Positions 45,449 to 57,409 of a DNA stretch of 64,000 nucleotides are shown piece after piece (positions within the stretch are counted from its first letter, which is position 1; each line of letters starts with the position of its first letter). The notes beneath the pieces were generated by a model, which was given only the letters and a program-made list of their open reading frames with translations, was not told the DNA's origin and made no database searches. Source of the DNA: Pyricularia pennisetigena (lineage: Eukaryota > Ascomycota > Sordariomycetes > Magnaporthales > Pyriculariaceae); assembly GCF_004337985.1 (NCBI RefSeq), contig NC_043744.1, positions 1,242,730 to 1,306,729 of the forward strand, in the 5' to 3' direction. The translations under genes and the position numbers were made by a program.

Positions 45449-48400
45449 ATGGCATCCCGGTTCTTTGCCCGGGCGCTCACGGCCATATCGGCCGTCGTTG
45501 GTCTGGGTGAATGTTATGCGCCTACAGACTACATCACATGGGGAGGAGACAACTCGAGGAACGGGTATAGGTCGTAAGTTACTCTGCCCACTGCACCGCC
45601 GCACCATATCTGACCCACCTGGGGACATGCACTGACCATTCAATCTTACCGCACCTTTCAGCAACCACAACCTCGACCCGGCAATCGTGGCCAGTCCCCA
45701 GTTCCAGCAGCTGTTTGCCACGGCGCTGCCTGGAAACTATGGCGGCGTGAAGGAGCAGTTCTACTCAATGCCCCTGGTCTTCACGCCAGGCAACGATCCT
45801 GAAGGGCAACAGTTCCTATATGTCTCAACCACTCAGAACAACGTGTACAAGATCGACGCCGTGACGGGCCAGATAGTGGCCTCCAGGAACCTGGCGATAC
45901 CGTTTCTCACGCTGGATTTGAAAGGGACACAGTATGTTTTTTTTTTTTTTGAACAACCCATTCTCTGCAACGCGACATTTGGGGGAACATTCATGTTTGA
46001 AGACGCTAACCCCCTGGGGACTTGTAGGGAAACATGCGCAGACATCGACCCACATGTCGGTATCATCGGTACCGGTGTCATCGACCCGGTGACGGAGACG
46101 CTCTATGTCATTGTCAAAACCTATGCCGACCAGTCAAAGATCAACGAGCCACAGGGGAGACCTGCAGGGAGGCACAACATACACGCCTTGAGCCTCGCCG
46201 ACCTCAGCGAGCGCCCGAACTTTCCCGTCAACTTTGAGAACTTGCCGGCGCGGAACAACGCGCCTCGGCTCTTCCAGGGCGGAATCCACAACCAGCGTCC
46301 CGGACTCCTCCAGCAAGGCCAGAACATCTACGCCGGTTTCGGTTCGCACTGTGTTAATTATAACATTACGGGTAAGGTTATTTTTTTTTTTATAATAACT
46401 CTGACCCTGTTTTCGCAGCTTAGTCACGGGGGTCGACTATGGGACTAGATTCCGACCCTAACCCTGGTCTTGCCCCTGACCTACCCCTGGTCCTGCCCCT
46501 GATCCTGCCCCTGATCCTGCCCCTGATCCTGCCCCTTAGCCAATACTAACGCGGAGGCTTGATCAACAGGTTGGGTTATCGGCTTCGACAAGACATCGGG
46601 AAAGATTGTCGAAAACTTTGCCACCCAGGGCGAGGGCGTGAGGGCCAAGGGCGCCAGCATCTGGATGTCCGGGGGTGGCATCGCGGCCGACGACAAGGGC
46701 TCCATCTTCTACTCGACAGGAAACGGCTACGAGTCTCAGCTGTCCACGATCCCGGTCGAGGGCCGCAATCCACCGACGGCGCTTGAAGAGGCCGTGGTCC
46801 ACATGACGATCCAAGAGGATGGCAAGGTCAAGCCAGTGGATTTCTTCATGCCCGAGGAAAAGCAGATTCTCGACGGCAACGACCAAGATCTCGGAACCAG
46901 CCCCTTCGTGCTGCTCCCGTCCGAGTTCTCCTGCGGAAGCGTGAAGCGCATCGGCGTGGTGACGGGGAAAACCGGCTGGACTTACTGGCTTAACATGGAC
47001 GACCTGGGCGGCTACCGCACCAATGGCGTTGACAAGACCGAGGGCAATCGGGATCGCGTGCTGTACAAGTTCAAGCATGACAACTCGGTCTATTCCGGGG
47101 CGGGTGTCTATCCGCACGAGGGCGGGTACGTGTACATCAACCCCATCGGCTTCCCCACCACCGTGTTCAAGTTTTCGTGCGTCAACAACGCCCCGACCTT
47201 CACCAAGGTCGGCGAGAGTGTCGAGGCCAACACCGGTCGTCTTGGGCCCAGCCACGGTGCCGTCACTTCTCTCAACGGTCAGCCTGGCACTGGTCTCCTG
47301 TGGACGACCGACGTCGACAACCCGGGCCCGTCCAAGTTTCATTTCAAGATCCACGAGGCCATTCCCGGAGCGGACGGCAAGATGAAGCTGATCAAGGGCT
47401 TCCAGATCACGGGGATCCGCAAGTTCACTCGGCCCATCTTTGGCAACGGCAGAGTCTACATTCCTGCCGGCGCTGGCATGATCTATGGGTTTGGTGCTCC
47501 GACCAAGCCGGCTCTCAACTGCACCGGATCCAGCAACTTCGGCGCCACCGAGATTGGCATGGAAGCTGCCGAGCAGGTCATCACCTGCACCGCCAAGATC
47601 CCCGTCACCATAACCAACATGACGGTTGCCTCGCCCGACTTCACCATAACCGATCAGCTCCCGATCCCACGGACTCTCGCCGTTGACGCCTCGTTCCGGT
47701 TCAAGGCGCACTTCAAGCCGACTTCGGTGGGCAACCTCACGAGCGCCGTCCGCATCACGACGCAGAACACGGACGCGACCAACTCTTATAGTATCACGAG
47801 CTCGGTCGCCCTCTCGGGCCAGGGACAGAGCTCCGGCGCGTTGATTTCCCTGCAGCCAAAGAGCCTCGTGTTCAGCCCCATGGGGGTTGGAGCTGAGCCC
47901 ACTTCTCTGTCCTTGACCATTGCCAACCAAGGAAAGGCGGCTCTCACGGTTGGAAGCGTGGGGTACTCGACAAGCCCGACGGGGCCTTGGGATGCGACAC
48001 AATCCGGGCAGTTCACGTTCAGCGACGTTCCCTCAACCATCGCGCCCGAGACCACCCATCTGGCCAAAGTAACCTTTTCACCGTCGCAGCTCGGCAATTT
48101 CACGCTGTACGTCAACCTGACGACGAACGGCGGGTCGGAACTGGTCAAGATCACGGCCAGCACTGGAACTCGGCCAAAGGCCGTCATCCAATTCGAGAAG
48201 CCCGACGGCTCTGGCTGGGTGACCTGGGCCCCCAACTCCACTCTCAACTTTGGCAACGTGACGCAAAACACCGAGAGGCGTCTCCGACTGCGGCTGTCCA
48301 ACGGCGGTGGCGCAGATGCCGTCGCGCTCGAGGTTCCCATCTCCAAGCCGCCCTTTGGTACCGGCGGCCTGATCGGCGCGGCGAACCAAGCCGACCTCGC

Positions 48401-51298
48401 CGAAGGCACCCGCATCCAGGGCGGTCAGTTCGCCGAGGCCGTCGTCGTCTGCCATGCCCCCAAGACCAACTGGAACGTCGACGCCAAGACGGAGCGTGCG
48501 GCCTGGACCTTCAACTTCAACGACCCGACCATGGGCAAGGTCAACGTACCCTTCGACTGCACGGCCGTCTCGCAGCAGGGAGGGCCCCTGAAGGCCGACG
48601 GCGACGGTCTCTACCGATATGTGGCGTGCTTCAGGGACAACACGCCGAATCGACAACTCGCTCAGCAGGTCCTGGCAAGCGACAAGATGACGACCGACTT
48701 GTGCCTCAAGGCCTGCGCCGACAAGGGCTACACGTTCTGCGGAACGCAATACCACAGGGAGTGCTGGGGAGGCCCGAGCCCGCCCAACACGAAGGCTACC
48801 GAAGTCGATTGCAATTTCGACTGTTCGGGTGATTTGAATCAGTGGTGCGGCGGCAACGGCGAGGGCGCCGCGTCCGGAAACGCTCACATGTCCCTGTTCG
48901 CCACCAACACCACCCTCCCTCCGCCGCCCGGCACCCCGTCGACGAACCCGGGCGTGAACGGTTATACGAGCATTGGCTGCTGGACCGAGACCACCACCGG
49001 GGGACGCTCGCTGCCCGTTGCCAACACCGGCGACGTCCGCACAGTGGCGGCCTGTGTTTCTTCCTGCTCTGCCAAGGGCTACAAATACGCCGGACTCCAA
49101 TATGGTAAGCAAGCTTCTTGTTTTTTTTTTTTTTTTTTTTTTCCCTCCGCTTTTCTCTCGTACTCGGTCGAGGTGTATAGGAATGCCTAACAAGCCCAAA
49201 CAACACAGGTGGCGAGTGCTATTGCGGCAATGCTCAAGGACAGGGCTCGGTTCTGGCTGCTGCTCAGGATTGTTCCATGCCATGCAGGGACAATGCCACC
49301 GAGTATTGTGGAGGTCCCTCCCGCAACAACGTCTATCTGCGCAACGGCGAAGCTCTGCCTACGACTTCTTCAGCTCTCTCCACTGCTACATCCGCAGCTC
49401 CGCCCGTGGCTACGGGTGCTCCCGGCATCAAGCAGACGGTAGGCGCATATACCTACCAAGGCTGCTACACCGAGAACACGGGAGAAGGTCGCGCACTCCG
49501 CGACAAGTCGTACTACAACGATCTCATGACGCTCGAACTCTGCGCCCAGCAATGCGATGCCTACACGTATTTTGGCACTCAATATGGTACGTCTCACTCC
49601 AGCACCCTCGATGACTTTGGACGCTCGATGCTGAAAAAAAAAAAAAAAAAATTGCTTGTCGTACGATAGGGAGAGAATGCTACTGCGGTGCTCAGTTGCA
49701 GGGCAAGTCGGCCAAGGACGACAGCCCAAGCTCGTGCCAGATGTTGTGCCCAGGTGATAAAACTAGCTTTTGTGGCTCCAGTAGCAGGTTGTCATTGTTC
49801 ATGCGGAACGCCTCTGGTCCGAACTCGACAACGACGACCGCACCTGTCAGCACGTCGAGCGTGGCTTCGTCTGTCGGCACGTCAACCACGGCTTCATCTC
49901 TCAGCACGTCAACCACGGCTTCATCTCTCAGCACATCGGCGGCGACTACGCCTGTTCCACCGGCAGCCACCGACAAGCCAGCTCCAAAGCAGAGCGTCGG
50001 ATCGTTCAAATACCAAGGCTGCTTTACCGAGAACAACGGGCCCCGCGCCCTGCAAGGCAAGAACTACTTCAACGACCTGATGACGCTTGAGCTGTGCGCC
50101 CAGGCATGCGGCGGTTTCAAACTCTTTGGCGTGCAGTACGGCAGGGAGTGCTACTGCGACAACGAGTTGCGCGGCGCTTCGGCCATCGACAAGAGCGCCC
50201 AGAGCTGCTCGCTCCTCTGCCCGGGAGACGGCAGCACGTTCTGTGGCGCCTCTATGCGGATCTCGCTCTACAAGCTCGATGAACCGGCCGTCAGTTCCAG
50301 CGTTGCTTTGTCGACCTCGCTGGCGTCAACTACCAGAGCTCAGTCCAGCACGGTCATGTCGTCTCCAGCTTCCAGTGTTGTCTCTTCTTCATCTACAGTT
50401 GTCTCTTCGTCAACTACAGTTGCCTCGTCTTCGTCTACAGTTGTCTCTTCTTCATCTACAGTTGCCTCGTCTTCATCTACAGTTGTCTCTTCTTCAACTA
50501 CAGCTGCCTCCTCTTCAACTACAGTTGCCGCCAGCTCCTCCACATCTTTGTCTTTGACCACAGCATCGTCATCAATGACCAGCCAGTCAACCGGTGCCAC
50601 CACCAGCAGGGTTAGCTCGTCATCCTCAGCATCATCAACACCCCCGGCATCCTCGACGTCCACGACCTCCTCAGCATCATCAACATCCCCGGCATCCTCG
50701 ACGTCCATGACCTCCTCCACCTCGTCCACTGCGTCAACCCAGAGTGCCACGACTAGTTCGTCATCCCAAGCCGCCACGACATCCTCAGCATCCTCGACAT
50801 CCACATCCACACCCTCCTCCACTTCATCCACGGCTTCGCCTCAGGGCACCGTAGTCGCGCCCCTCTGGCCCGGCAACGTCAACTTCACCTACATGGGCTG
50901 CGTGAAGGAGCCCTCCGCCGGCCGACTCCTTTCCCGCCAGGTGCTCAACGATGCGGCCATGACGCACGCGAAATGCTTCGAGGCCTGTTCGTCAGGCTAT
51001 GACTTTGTCGGACTCCAGTACGGGTAAGTGTTCACGACATATATATATCCCCATCCTCCCACCCCACCAGTGCTATGAACCTCGTCTGCGAGCGATGCTG
51101 ACCATGGAAATCTGCAGCCGAGAATGCTGGTGCTCCCCCCAGTCTCTCAATTGGCAGGGCAACAAGGGCGCCACGCCGGCGTCCAATGCCACAGACTCCG
51201 CGTGCAATGTCCCCTGCGCTGGAAACAAGACCGAGATGTGCGGAGGTCACAGCTTGATCACGCTGTTCTACCGGGACTCCGCCAAGCAGAAGAGCTGA
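45449..51298 (+). CDS. Large secreted beta-propeller protein with five WSC domains
   Basis: 1,728 aa in seven exons: 45449-45573, 45662-45931, 46028-46371, 46570-49104, 49209-49586, 49670-51023 and 51118-51298. Signal peptide is about 1-25 (ends GECYA). Residues ~30-555 form a PQQ-type quinoprotein-like propeller (YITWGGDNSRNGYR; VSTTQNNVYKIDAVTGQIVA; GVIDPVTETLYV). Next come about three Ig-like 'FGxV' sandwich repeats (~557-900; for example SNFGATEIG, LVFSPMGVG, LNFGNVTQN). Then WSC domains at ~928-1020, 1044-1130, 1172-1260, 1331-1420 and 1621-1720, each with GC[FWY]xE...C...C...YxGxQYGxECYCG...C...C.G...FCGG spacing; WSC1 is the most divergent. A Ser/Thr/Val-rich mucin-like repeat (~1423-1615) separates WSC4 from WSC5. 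No transmembrane or GPI signal at the C-terminus (ends KQKS). WSC binds beta-glucan or other glycans, so a wall- or substrate-binding role is inferred. Confidence 0.85.
46465..46536. repeat. 12-bp minisatellite inside an intron of the WSC gene
   Basis: Unit GATCCTGCCCCT repeats exactly at 46501, 46513 and 46525 with degenerate copies just upstream (GGTCCTGCCCCT at 46489). It lies wholly within the intron 46372-46569. Confidence 0.9.
49121..49142. repeat. Poly-T tract, 22 nt, inside an intron
   Basis: Homopolymer within intron 49105-49208 of the WSC gene. The next intron (49587-49669) likewise carries a poly-A run. Confidence 0.9.
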
Positions 51299-52109
51299 TG
51301 GCGTGCGGTTTTATGAGATAGTATTGAAGGGACGAACCGCCATGTAATCGTCATCATTTCCAGTTTAGACATTGATGTAATTTTATTTCTTTTAGCCTCA
51401 GACACTCAATCATTGCATGTGACCTGCAACGTTCGAACCATGTCGAAGGAAAGTAAGAATGTGAGTAGGTATAGTCGTCGCTTACTTACTACTTGGCAAC
51501 ATCTCAAGTGTCCAAAAAAAAACTATCGAGAATGTAAAGTGATACAGTAATCTCCGGCCCAAGAACAAATATTTGTTGTTGAAAGCCAACGTTCACGTGA
51601 GACGTTCCTGCACATTGGGTGGTGAGCGCTCATACAGACGCAAAGCAGGCTCCAATTCCGATTTGTGGGACTTTTTTGTGTTTGGGGGATGGAACTGTTG
51701 CTTCGACAAGGCACCGCTTTGGGAGTGATTGGCCAGATATCACAGTGGTTCATCGCGGCATAGAGGCGAGAATCATATCAAGGACTCATTTTCTGGGGTT
51801 TAACAATTGTTTCTAACCAATAGAAATGACAAGTGAACTACTTTTCGAGACGGACGAAGCTCTAGAGTTAAACACTTGCAAATTAGGAAAAAGATGCTGG
51901 TGTCATCACCGTAAGAGAACAACCGATTTGGTGCTGCATTGCTGCCTGTTCTTGTATTAACTCATGAATTACTAGATACCCACGATTAAGCTCATAGCCA
52001 TCATCACTGTTATCTTGCTGAGAGCATCCAGTCAAAGCTATTTTCCCACATTATTCTCCTAGTAACTGCAAACACTCAAATCTACTACCTACGTGTCGCG
52101 ATGAGCATG
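51299..52109. other. Convergent intergenic region
   Basis: 3' flanks of the WSC gene (plus) and the PIG-T gene (minus). No coding sequence or repeat of note was seen. Confidence 0.7.
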
Positions 52110-54169
52110 TTAACTACCCTGATCGCCAACAATAACCAGAGCGGGGGCGTCATCCTTGCTCGCAATTCTTCTAGTCCCAAACTTGCTTTTGATCTTTTGC
52201 ATCAACATTCCTAAACCCCTTGCCCGGGGACCCTCGTCTGCCCCGACGAATCTCCGCACCAGGAGATTGAACAAGCCGCCGAATCCCAATGCGATGGCAG
52301 TGGATGAGAATATAATGACGTTGTACGGCATGCTAAAGTCGGGTGTTGGTAAGCTGAGAAGAAGCGACGCGGTCCTGAGGTTGGCGTTCCTCGAGGCCGA
52401 GGAAGAGGATTGATTGCCGTTTAGGATGGTTATGACAGCCGATGCCACGTCGAAACCCCTGTTGGCGTCGGGCGGATATTCTGTGTACCTCAAAATTGAC
52501 TTCTCAAAGTCGTATGTGAGAAAGACTGTCGAGGCTGGAGGGACGCGCATGCGGACCTCGACCTGCGACCCACGTGCGCGATCAAGGGCCGGCCGATAGT
52601 AAATCTCCTGTATCACCCTGTCGTCCCCTTCGGCTTGGGACCGGCCAGCCGAGATGGTTGAACCCCTTGAATCAATCTCCGAAGCTGCGACTCGGGCAGT
52701 CAGAGTGTGTAGGTAGATGCGCATGAACCAAGGTAGGCTCTCCATGTAAACAAACTCAATCTGCTTGTCCGGGCTCGGGTTGGTAAAAATAGTCTGCACG
52801 CCACCACGTTCGGCACCATGGCCTGTCAAGCTGCGCTCGGCGTACAGAGCTGGAACCTCAGGCTTCAGCAAGCCCCGGGATTCGTACTCGGCACCCGGCG
52901 AATCCGGATGGGCGGCAGACTCCTGACTCGGCTCGACGAGTACAAGGTCGACGAGAGCGCCGTCATCGACCTTGAAGCAGCGCGATCGACCGTCGGGGTT
53001 CTTGATCTCGTGGACACCTTCCGAAGTGTACACGCTGCGGCTTTCGGGGATCTGCATGCATACTGGGGGCACATCGCTGTTGGCCAAGGGGCATGCACCC
53101 TGCATCGACCGCCCAAACACCTTTGATAATGTCCAATCCTGATGGGCGGTGTAGTCTGCGGGGAAGCAGGTATGCTCGTCGTGGTAATCCTTGGTGGTGT
53201 CGCATTTGAGCTCCTCGCTCGGGGGAGGGCGAGGAATGGGGTTGTCTGGATTTGGTTAGTGCGTGCGTGTAATGCCTTGTGCGGACCGGTGGGATGAAAT
53301 CATACCACGGGGTCGCTTCGCCCGATCCAGGTCCAGGACCATGTCAATGGTCTGCTCAATCTCCAAAACGCAACCGCCATCCTCGCTACAGACGGGCCTG
53401 ACGTCAATCGCCATGCTCTGCCAGGAGGCGTCAAAGAGCTTGTGACCGTCCAGCAGGGAAGCGATGCCAGCCTTGCCCTTGCACGGCAGCAGCTTCAAAA
53501 AGGGGGTAAGGTTCTCCGTGCAAACAACTTCGCGGGGAAGAGTGCCATAAAGGAGATGCATGTTGGCAGCCGTGACGTTGGGGTGGTCACCCTCGGGCTG
53601 AAAAGACATGACGGGTCGGGTAGTTCGTGTGCCATCGATAAAGTTGAGAGAGGCGCAAAAGAGGCCAGACAAGGCGTTTGTCAACATCAACCATTTGCGA
53701 TCGGCCCTGATGTTACCAAGCGTTTCCTAAATTAGCATCACTGGCAACCAATAAGTCCTGACCAGACAAGACAGGTCCATATCATATCGGACGAATCAGC
53801 CTACTCCTCTTCTGTGTTCGCGTCAAGCCATGCCCACAGCTCGACACCAGTGCCGCCCTCCCGAGTTCCATCCCAGGGCCGGGCGCCCCAGCTCTCAGCA
53901 TCCCACCGTCCAAGCCCGAACCTCAAATGCAGCTCACGCGTGCCGGCATGTTGTAAAATCTGAGCAACGGACCGCGGGAAGAGTCGGTAGTTGTGCGCTT
54001 CAAAGTCTGTGAGGGTCGTGTTGGCGCGAAAGTTGAAACTGGCGAGTAGTGCGGATAGGGGTAGTGGGCGAAGTACTAGCTGCTCATGGTATTGGGCGAC
54101 GGCGAGGAGGGGGAAGAAGAGGAAAGCACACAGTGACTGCATCGTGATGCCGAGAACAAATCGTGTCAT
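52110..54169 (-). CDS. GPI16: GPI transamidase subunit PIG-T / Gpi16
   Basis: Subunit of the ER GPI-transamidase complex that attaches GPI anchors to proteins. Three minus-strand exons, 54169-53805, 53706-53306 and 53245-52110, give 633 aa, normal for the family. Signal peptide is 1-~26 (ends LLAVAQ). The PIG-T hallmark LRPLPLSALLASFNF follows at once, then HYRLFPRSV-like and LHLRFGLGRWD. Later motifs include GLFCASLNFID, TAANMHLLYGTLPREVVCTENLTPFLKLLPC (in part) and DWTLSKVFGR. A single C-terminal transmembrane helix (NVIIFSSTAIALGFGGLF) with a short basic tail fits a type I ER membrane protein. The start at 54169 was preferred over in-frame upstream Mets because the signal peptide follows it directly. 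It shares a 490-bp divergent promoter region with LUC7. Confidence 0.92.
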
Positions 54170-54659
54170 CGCCTTGACCGCCCCATCCGCGGCTGTATAA
54201 CAAAGTACCCAAGGTCGAGGAGGTGCGCGATGGTGGCTTTTCCCTCTGTCGTTGTCCGACAAAACCGACGGTTTCGAAAAGCTTCGAGACCCTTGCGTCC
54301 CTGAGGTAGGTGTCATGTCAGCTCCGCGATCATAGTACCCCACAATTCGATCTGCAAGGCTCCCATATGATTGGCCAGAAAGCTACCGCCTTGCTGATGC
54401 CCCACCAAGTAGCGGCTTCCAGATTCCAGATTCAATTGAGCTGTCGCGGTCACGTCCAAAATTTCCGTAGGCTGATGTTCGCAGCCGCAAATTCACACAG
54501 CTTAACAGCACTCACTCATCGCCTCTCAACTTCAGTTTTGCGCCGCTCTGCAAAACTCTATTATTGAGACTCAAAACCATCAGGTGCTGTCCATAACATC
54601 CACAGCCAACCCTCGCCGCTTGCTTCAAAACTCGAGTCAGAAATCACTCCATCGCAAAC
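54170..54659. promoter_or_regulatory. Divergent promoter region between PIG-T and LUC7
   Basis: 490 bp separate the two start codons, which point away from each other. No TATA box is obvious, as is common for housekeeping genes. Confidence 0.6.
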
Positions 54660-55668
54660 ATGGCGGCGGAGCAGAGAAAGCTTCTAGGTAAGCCCTGTTA
54701 TAGCACCGCATCTTCCCTATCTGCATGCCAAGCTGACACCAACATGCCCATTCACAGAGCAACTCATGGGAGGCGGCGTCGCCGCACGCCCTGCCCAAGT
54801 CTCTCTCACCGACTCCAAGGTTTGCCGGTCCTACGTCGCCGGCACATGCCCTCACGACCTTTTCACAAACACACGACAAGACCTCGGCCCTTGCCCAAAA
54901 GTACACTCGGAGGCGCTCAAGGTGGAATACGAGGCACTACCGGAAAAGGAGCGACAAAAGCTAGGCTTTGAGTACGACTACATGCGGGATCTGCAAAAAT
55001 ACATCGACGAGTGCAACAGGCGGATAGATGCAGCGCAGCGGAGGTTGGAGAAGACGCCCGACGAGATCAGGCAAACAAACGTGCTGGTAGGTCACAGACA
55101 TTCCTCAGCTAGCATGTACCACACCTAGTCCATGGTGGGTGACTTGCCACTGACACTCTTTGGTTATCCGCAGCTACGAACGATATCCGACCTTCAAAAC
55201 TCGATAAACTGCGGGTTGGTTGAGGTCGAAATCCTTGGGGAGTCGGGCCAGGTCACGCTCGCGTTGGACGAGTATGTGCGCGTGCGCCAGAACCAAGCGG
55301 CCAAGGCCGAGAGGGAAAAGGAGCTCCGCGCACTTGCCGACACGGGCGGGCCTTCAGGCCATCAGAAGCTACAGGTGTGCGACGTCTGCGGCGCATACCT
55401 GTCGCGCCTCGATAACGACCGACGACTGGCGGACCACTTCTACGGCAAGATGCACCTCGGGTATGCTCAGATGCGGAAGACGTACGACGCCTTCCCCAAG
55501 GAGCTGCGTTCGAGGGGAGGAGGCGGCGGCAGGATGCCGTTGGATGACCACAGCCAATCAGGGCCTGGAGGCTATGACGATGGCTGGAAGGGCCCCAGAG
55601 GGCCACGGGCAGGCGGCTATGGCGGCGGCGGCGGTGGGGGCCGTGGTGGTCGTGGGCGGAGGTGGTGA
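54660..55668 (+). CDS. LUC7: LUC7-like U1 snRNP splicing factor
   Basis: Component of the U1 snRNP that helps 5' splice-site selection in the nucleus. Three exons, 54660-54687, 54758-55086 and 55174-55668, give 283 aa. The N-terminus MAAEQRKLLEQLMGGG is the typical LUC7 start and requires the small first exon (28 nt). Zinc finger 1 is CCCH-type: VCRSYVAGTCPHDLF...GPCPKVH (about 34-60). A coiled coil follows (YDYMRDLQKYIDECNRRID). Zinc finger 2 is C2H2-like: VCDVCGAYLSRLDNDRR...HFYGKMHLGY (about 188-218). The C-terminus ends in a Gly/Arg-rich tail instead of the RS domain of animals. Introns are 70 and 87 bp. High confidence. Confidence 0.94.
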
Positions 55669-56107
55669 GGCGCCTTGTATGCCTTGTTATTCCCAGTTCT
55701 GCGGGATGTATTGGCGTTTAATGGAACCATGTTATATAGGCGTTCAGGATGGACGAGCGATACCTAAGCTGATTTGTTGTTTTGGGGCAGACTCCCAGGG
55801 GCATCTGTGCATGATAATGAGCTTCGTAGGGCGCAGCATGGTTTTAGTCGACTGCGAAACCATGGTGCTTTTTTGTTTCTTTTTTTTTTCTCCCTAATTA
55901 TAATTTTTTTTCTCTGCCTTGCTCAGCTATGTGGCATACATTTCTTCACGGTCGATCCTTTTGGAGCGAATAATATCAGCCGAAGATACTCCTAGAAGCA
56001 CAAATCTTACTCTGCACAATGTCGCTATATAGGTAGACCAAGACTTTCATGATCACAAAAAGATCTCCCGTTGACCTTTGCTTGATATCGTCAGTTATAT
56101 CTCGAGC
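55669..56107. other. Convergent intergenic region
   Basis: 3' flanks of LUC7 (plus) and the RGG protein gene (minus). T-rich around 55880-55915. No gene is seen. Confidence 0.7.
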
Positions 56108-57409
56108 CTAGGCGGCCGCTTTATCTTCAGCCTTTGCTCTCGCGTCCTCGGCTTCAACCTCGTCATCCCACCGAGCGTTGGGGGCCAGCGGCGAGAACAT
56201 CTTGACGGGGTTCTCGCTCTTCTTGGTCGTCTCCACCGCCACCGCCTTGGGTGCAGCTTTTGTCGACAGGGGTGGGAACTCGGCTTCGTTGTTGATGGCC
56301 GGCTTGGAAACCTGCTGGCCGTTGCGCCCGCCACCTCCGCCGCCGAAATCCCCGCCACGGCCACGCCCGCGGCCTCCCCCACGGCCGCCGCGGTGGTTGC
56401 TGTAGCCGCGATCCTCAGAAGCGTCGTCCCCGTCCCCGGTGGCATACTTGCTACCCTGAAGCCCGCCCAGCCTGCCGGAATGGAGACCCTTAGACCCCCT
56501 GACGCCGCCGTTGGCGCCTCCCGTGAACGCCCTCCTGTCCTCCTGCTGCGCCTCCTGCTCCCAGGCGCCATCCTTGGCGCCCATAGCCTTGAGCTTCCTC
56601 TCGCGGTTCCTAGCCCTCTCGTCCTCGAGCCTCTGCCGGTCCTCCTCGGCCTGGCGGCGCTTCTCCTGCTCCGCCGCGCGGCGCTTGCGCGCATCCTCGG
56701 CGCTGCGCGCCATGGCCATCTCGTGGTCGCGCTCGTCCCGCTGCGCTTGGTTGTGCCGCCGCATCTTCTCGGCCGACGCCACCGCCATGGCCGCCATCTT
56801 GGCCGACAGCTCCTCGTCCGTCAGCTTGGTGCGCGGGTTCGCGCCGGACTTGAGGCGCGCCTCCGACGTCACCGACGCCGGCTTGACGGGCGTCGTCTGC
56901 TGCTGCTGCGCCGCCGCGGGGCCCGTGGGCGCGTTGGGCGGGGGCGCGTTGGGATCCTCGTCGGCCGTCGCCGAGGGCGTCGCGCTGCTGCCGTCCTCGG
57001 GCGCGGCGCTGGCGCTGCTCCCCTCGGCAGGCTCAGGCTTGTTCGCTTGCTGTACCGCCTGCGCGTGCGGCTTGCCTATGCCGCCCCCGCCGCGGCCGCG
57101 CTGGCCGCGTCCACCGCGTGCGTTTGGGGAGGAGGCGGCCGGGGCATGTCGCGACTGGCCGAGTTGTCCGCGTGGCCGGGGCTCGTGGCTCGCGGGCGGA
57201 TGCGGCCTGGCGGAGGCGGCCTTTCTGGGGGTTGGGTTCGGCGGCCTGGCTTCAGCGGGAGTTGGCTGGGTTTCGGGTGCCGATGAGGAGGGTTCGATTG
57301 GCGTTTGCGGCTCGGGCGCGACCACCGACGGGACAGCTTCGGACTCTACAGGCTCGAAATCGTCGAGGAACAGGTCGTCGTCCGTCCTGACGTTGAACTG
57401 GTCGTCCAT
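56108..57409 (-). CDS. RGG-box, coiled-coil, probably RNA-binding protein
   Basis: 433 aa, single exon, largely disordered. The acidic N-terminus (MDDQFNVRTDDDLFLDDFEP) is followed by Pro/Ala-rich sequence. A first RGG cluster (ARGGRGQRGRGGGG) lies near residues 97-110. After an Ala/Pro/Gln-rich stretch, TKLTDEELSAKMAAMAVASA begins a long charged helix (about 195-285; RRAAEQEKRRQAEEDRQRLE) likely to form a coiled coil. A second RGG cluster (HRGGRGGGRGRGRGGDFGGG) is near 345-365, then a short conserved-looking C-terminal segment (EAEFPPLSTK; FSPLAPNARWDDEVEAED). EFPPL and the RGG boxes suggest an mRNP or translation-associated role, as in SERBP1/Stm1-like proteins, but this is inference. A (GAT)n-like microsatellite (about 57464-57491) lies in the 5' flank. 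Confidence 0.8.
   Translation of the reverse strand: MDDQFNVRTDDDLFLDDFEPVESEAVPSVVAPEPQTPIEPSSSAPETQPTPAEARPPNPTPRKAASARPHPPASHEPRPRGQLGQSRHAPAASSPNARGGRGQRGRGGGGIGKPHAQAVQQANKPEPAEGSSASAAPEDGSSATPSATADEDPNAPPPNAPTGPAAAQQQQTTPVKPASVTSEARLKSGANPRTKLTDEELSAKMAAMAVASAEKMRRHNQAQRDERDHEMAMARSAEDARKRRAAEQEKRRQAEEDRQRLEDERARNRERKLKAMGAKDGAWEQEAQQEDRRAFTGGANGGVRGSKGLHSGRLGGLQGSKYATGDGDDASEDRGYSNHRGGRGGGRGRGRGGDFGGGGGGRNGQQVSKPAINNEAEFPPLSTKAAPKAVAVETTKKSENPVKMFSPLAPNARWDDEVEAEDARAKAEDKAAA

Noticed and set aside
46563..48002. Long minus-strand frame (479 codons) opposite the WSC gene
   Set aside because: Antisense shadow of the coding exon; no recognised features.
54170..54343. Longer N-terminus for PIG-T
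   Set aside because: The upstream residues precede a normal signal peptide and show no conservation-like features.
56078..57286. Long plus-strand frame (402 codons) opposite the RGG protein gene
   Set aside because: Low-complexity shadow of the Arg/Gly/Ala-rich coding sequence.
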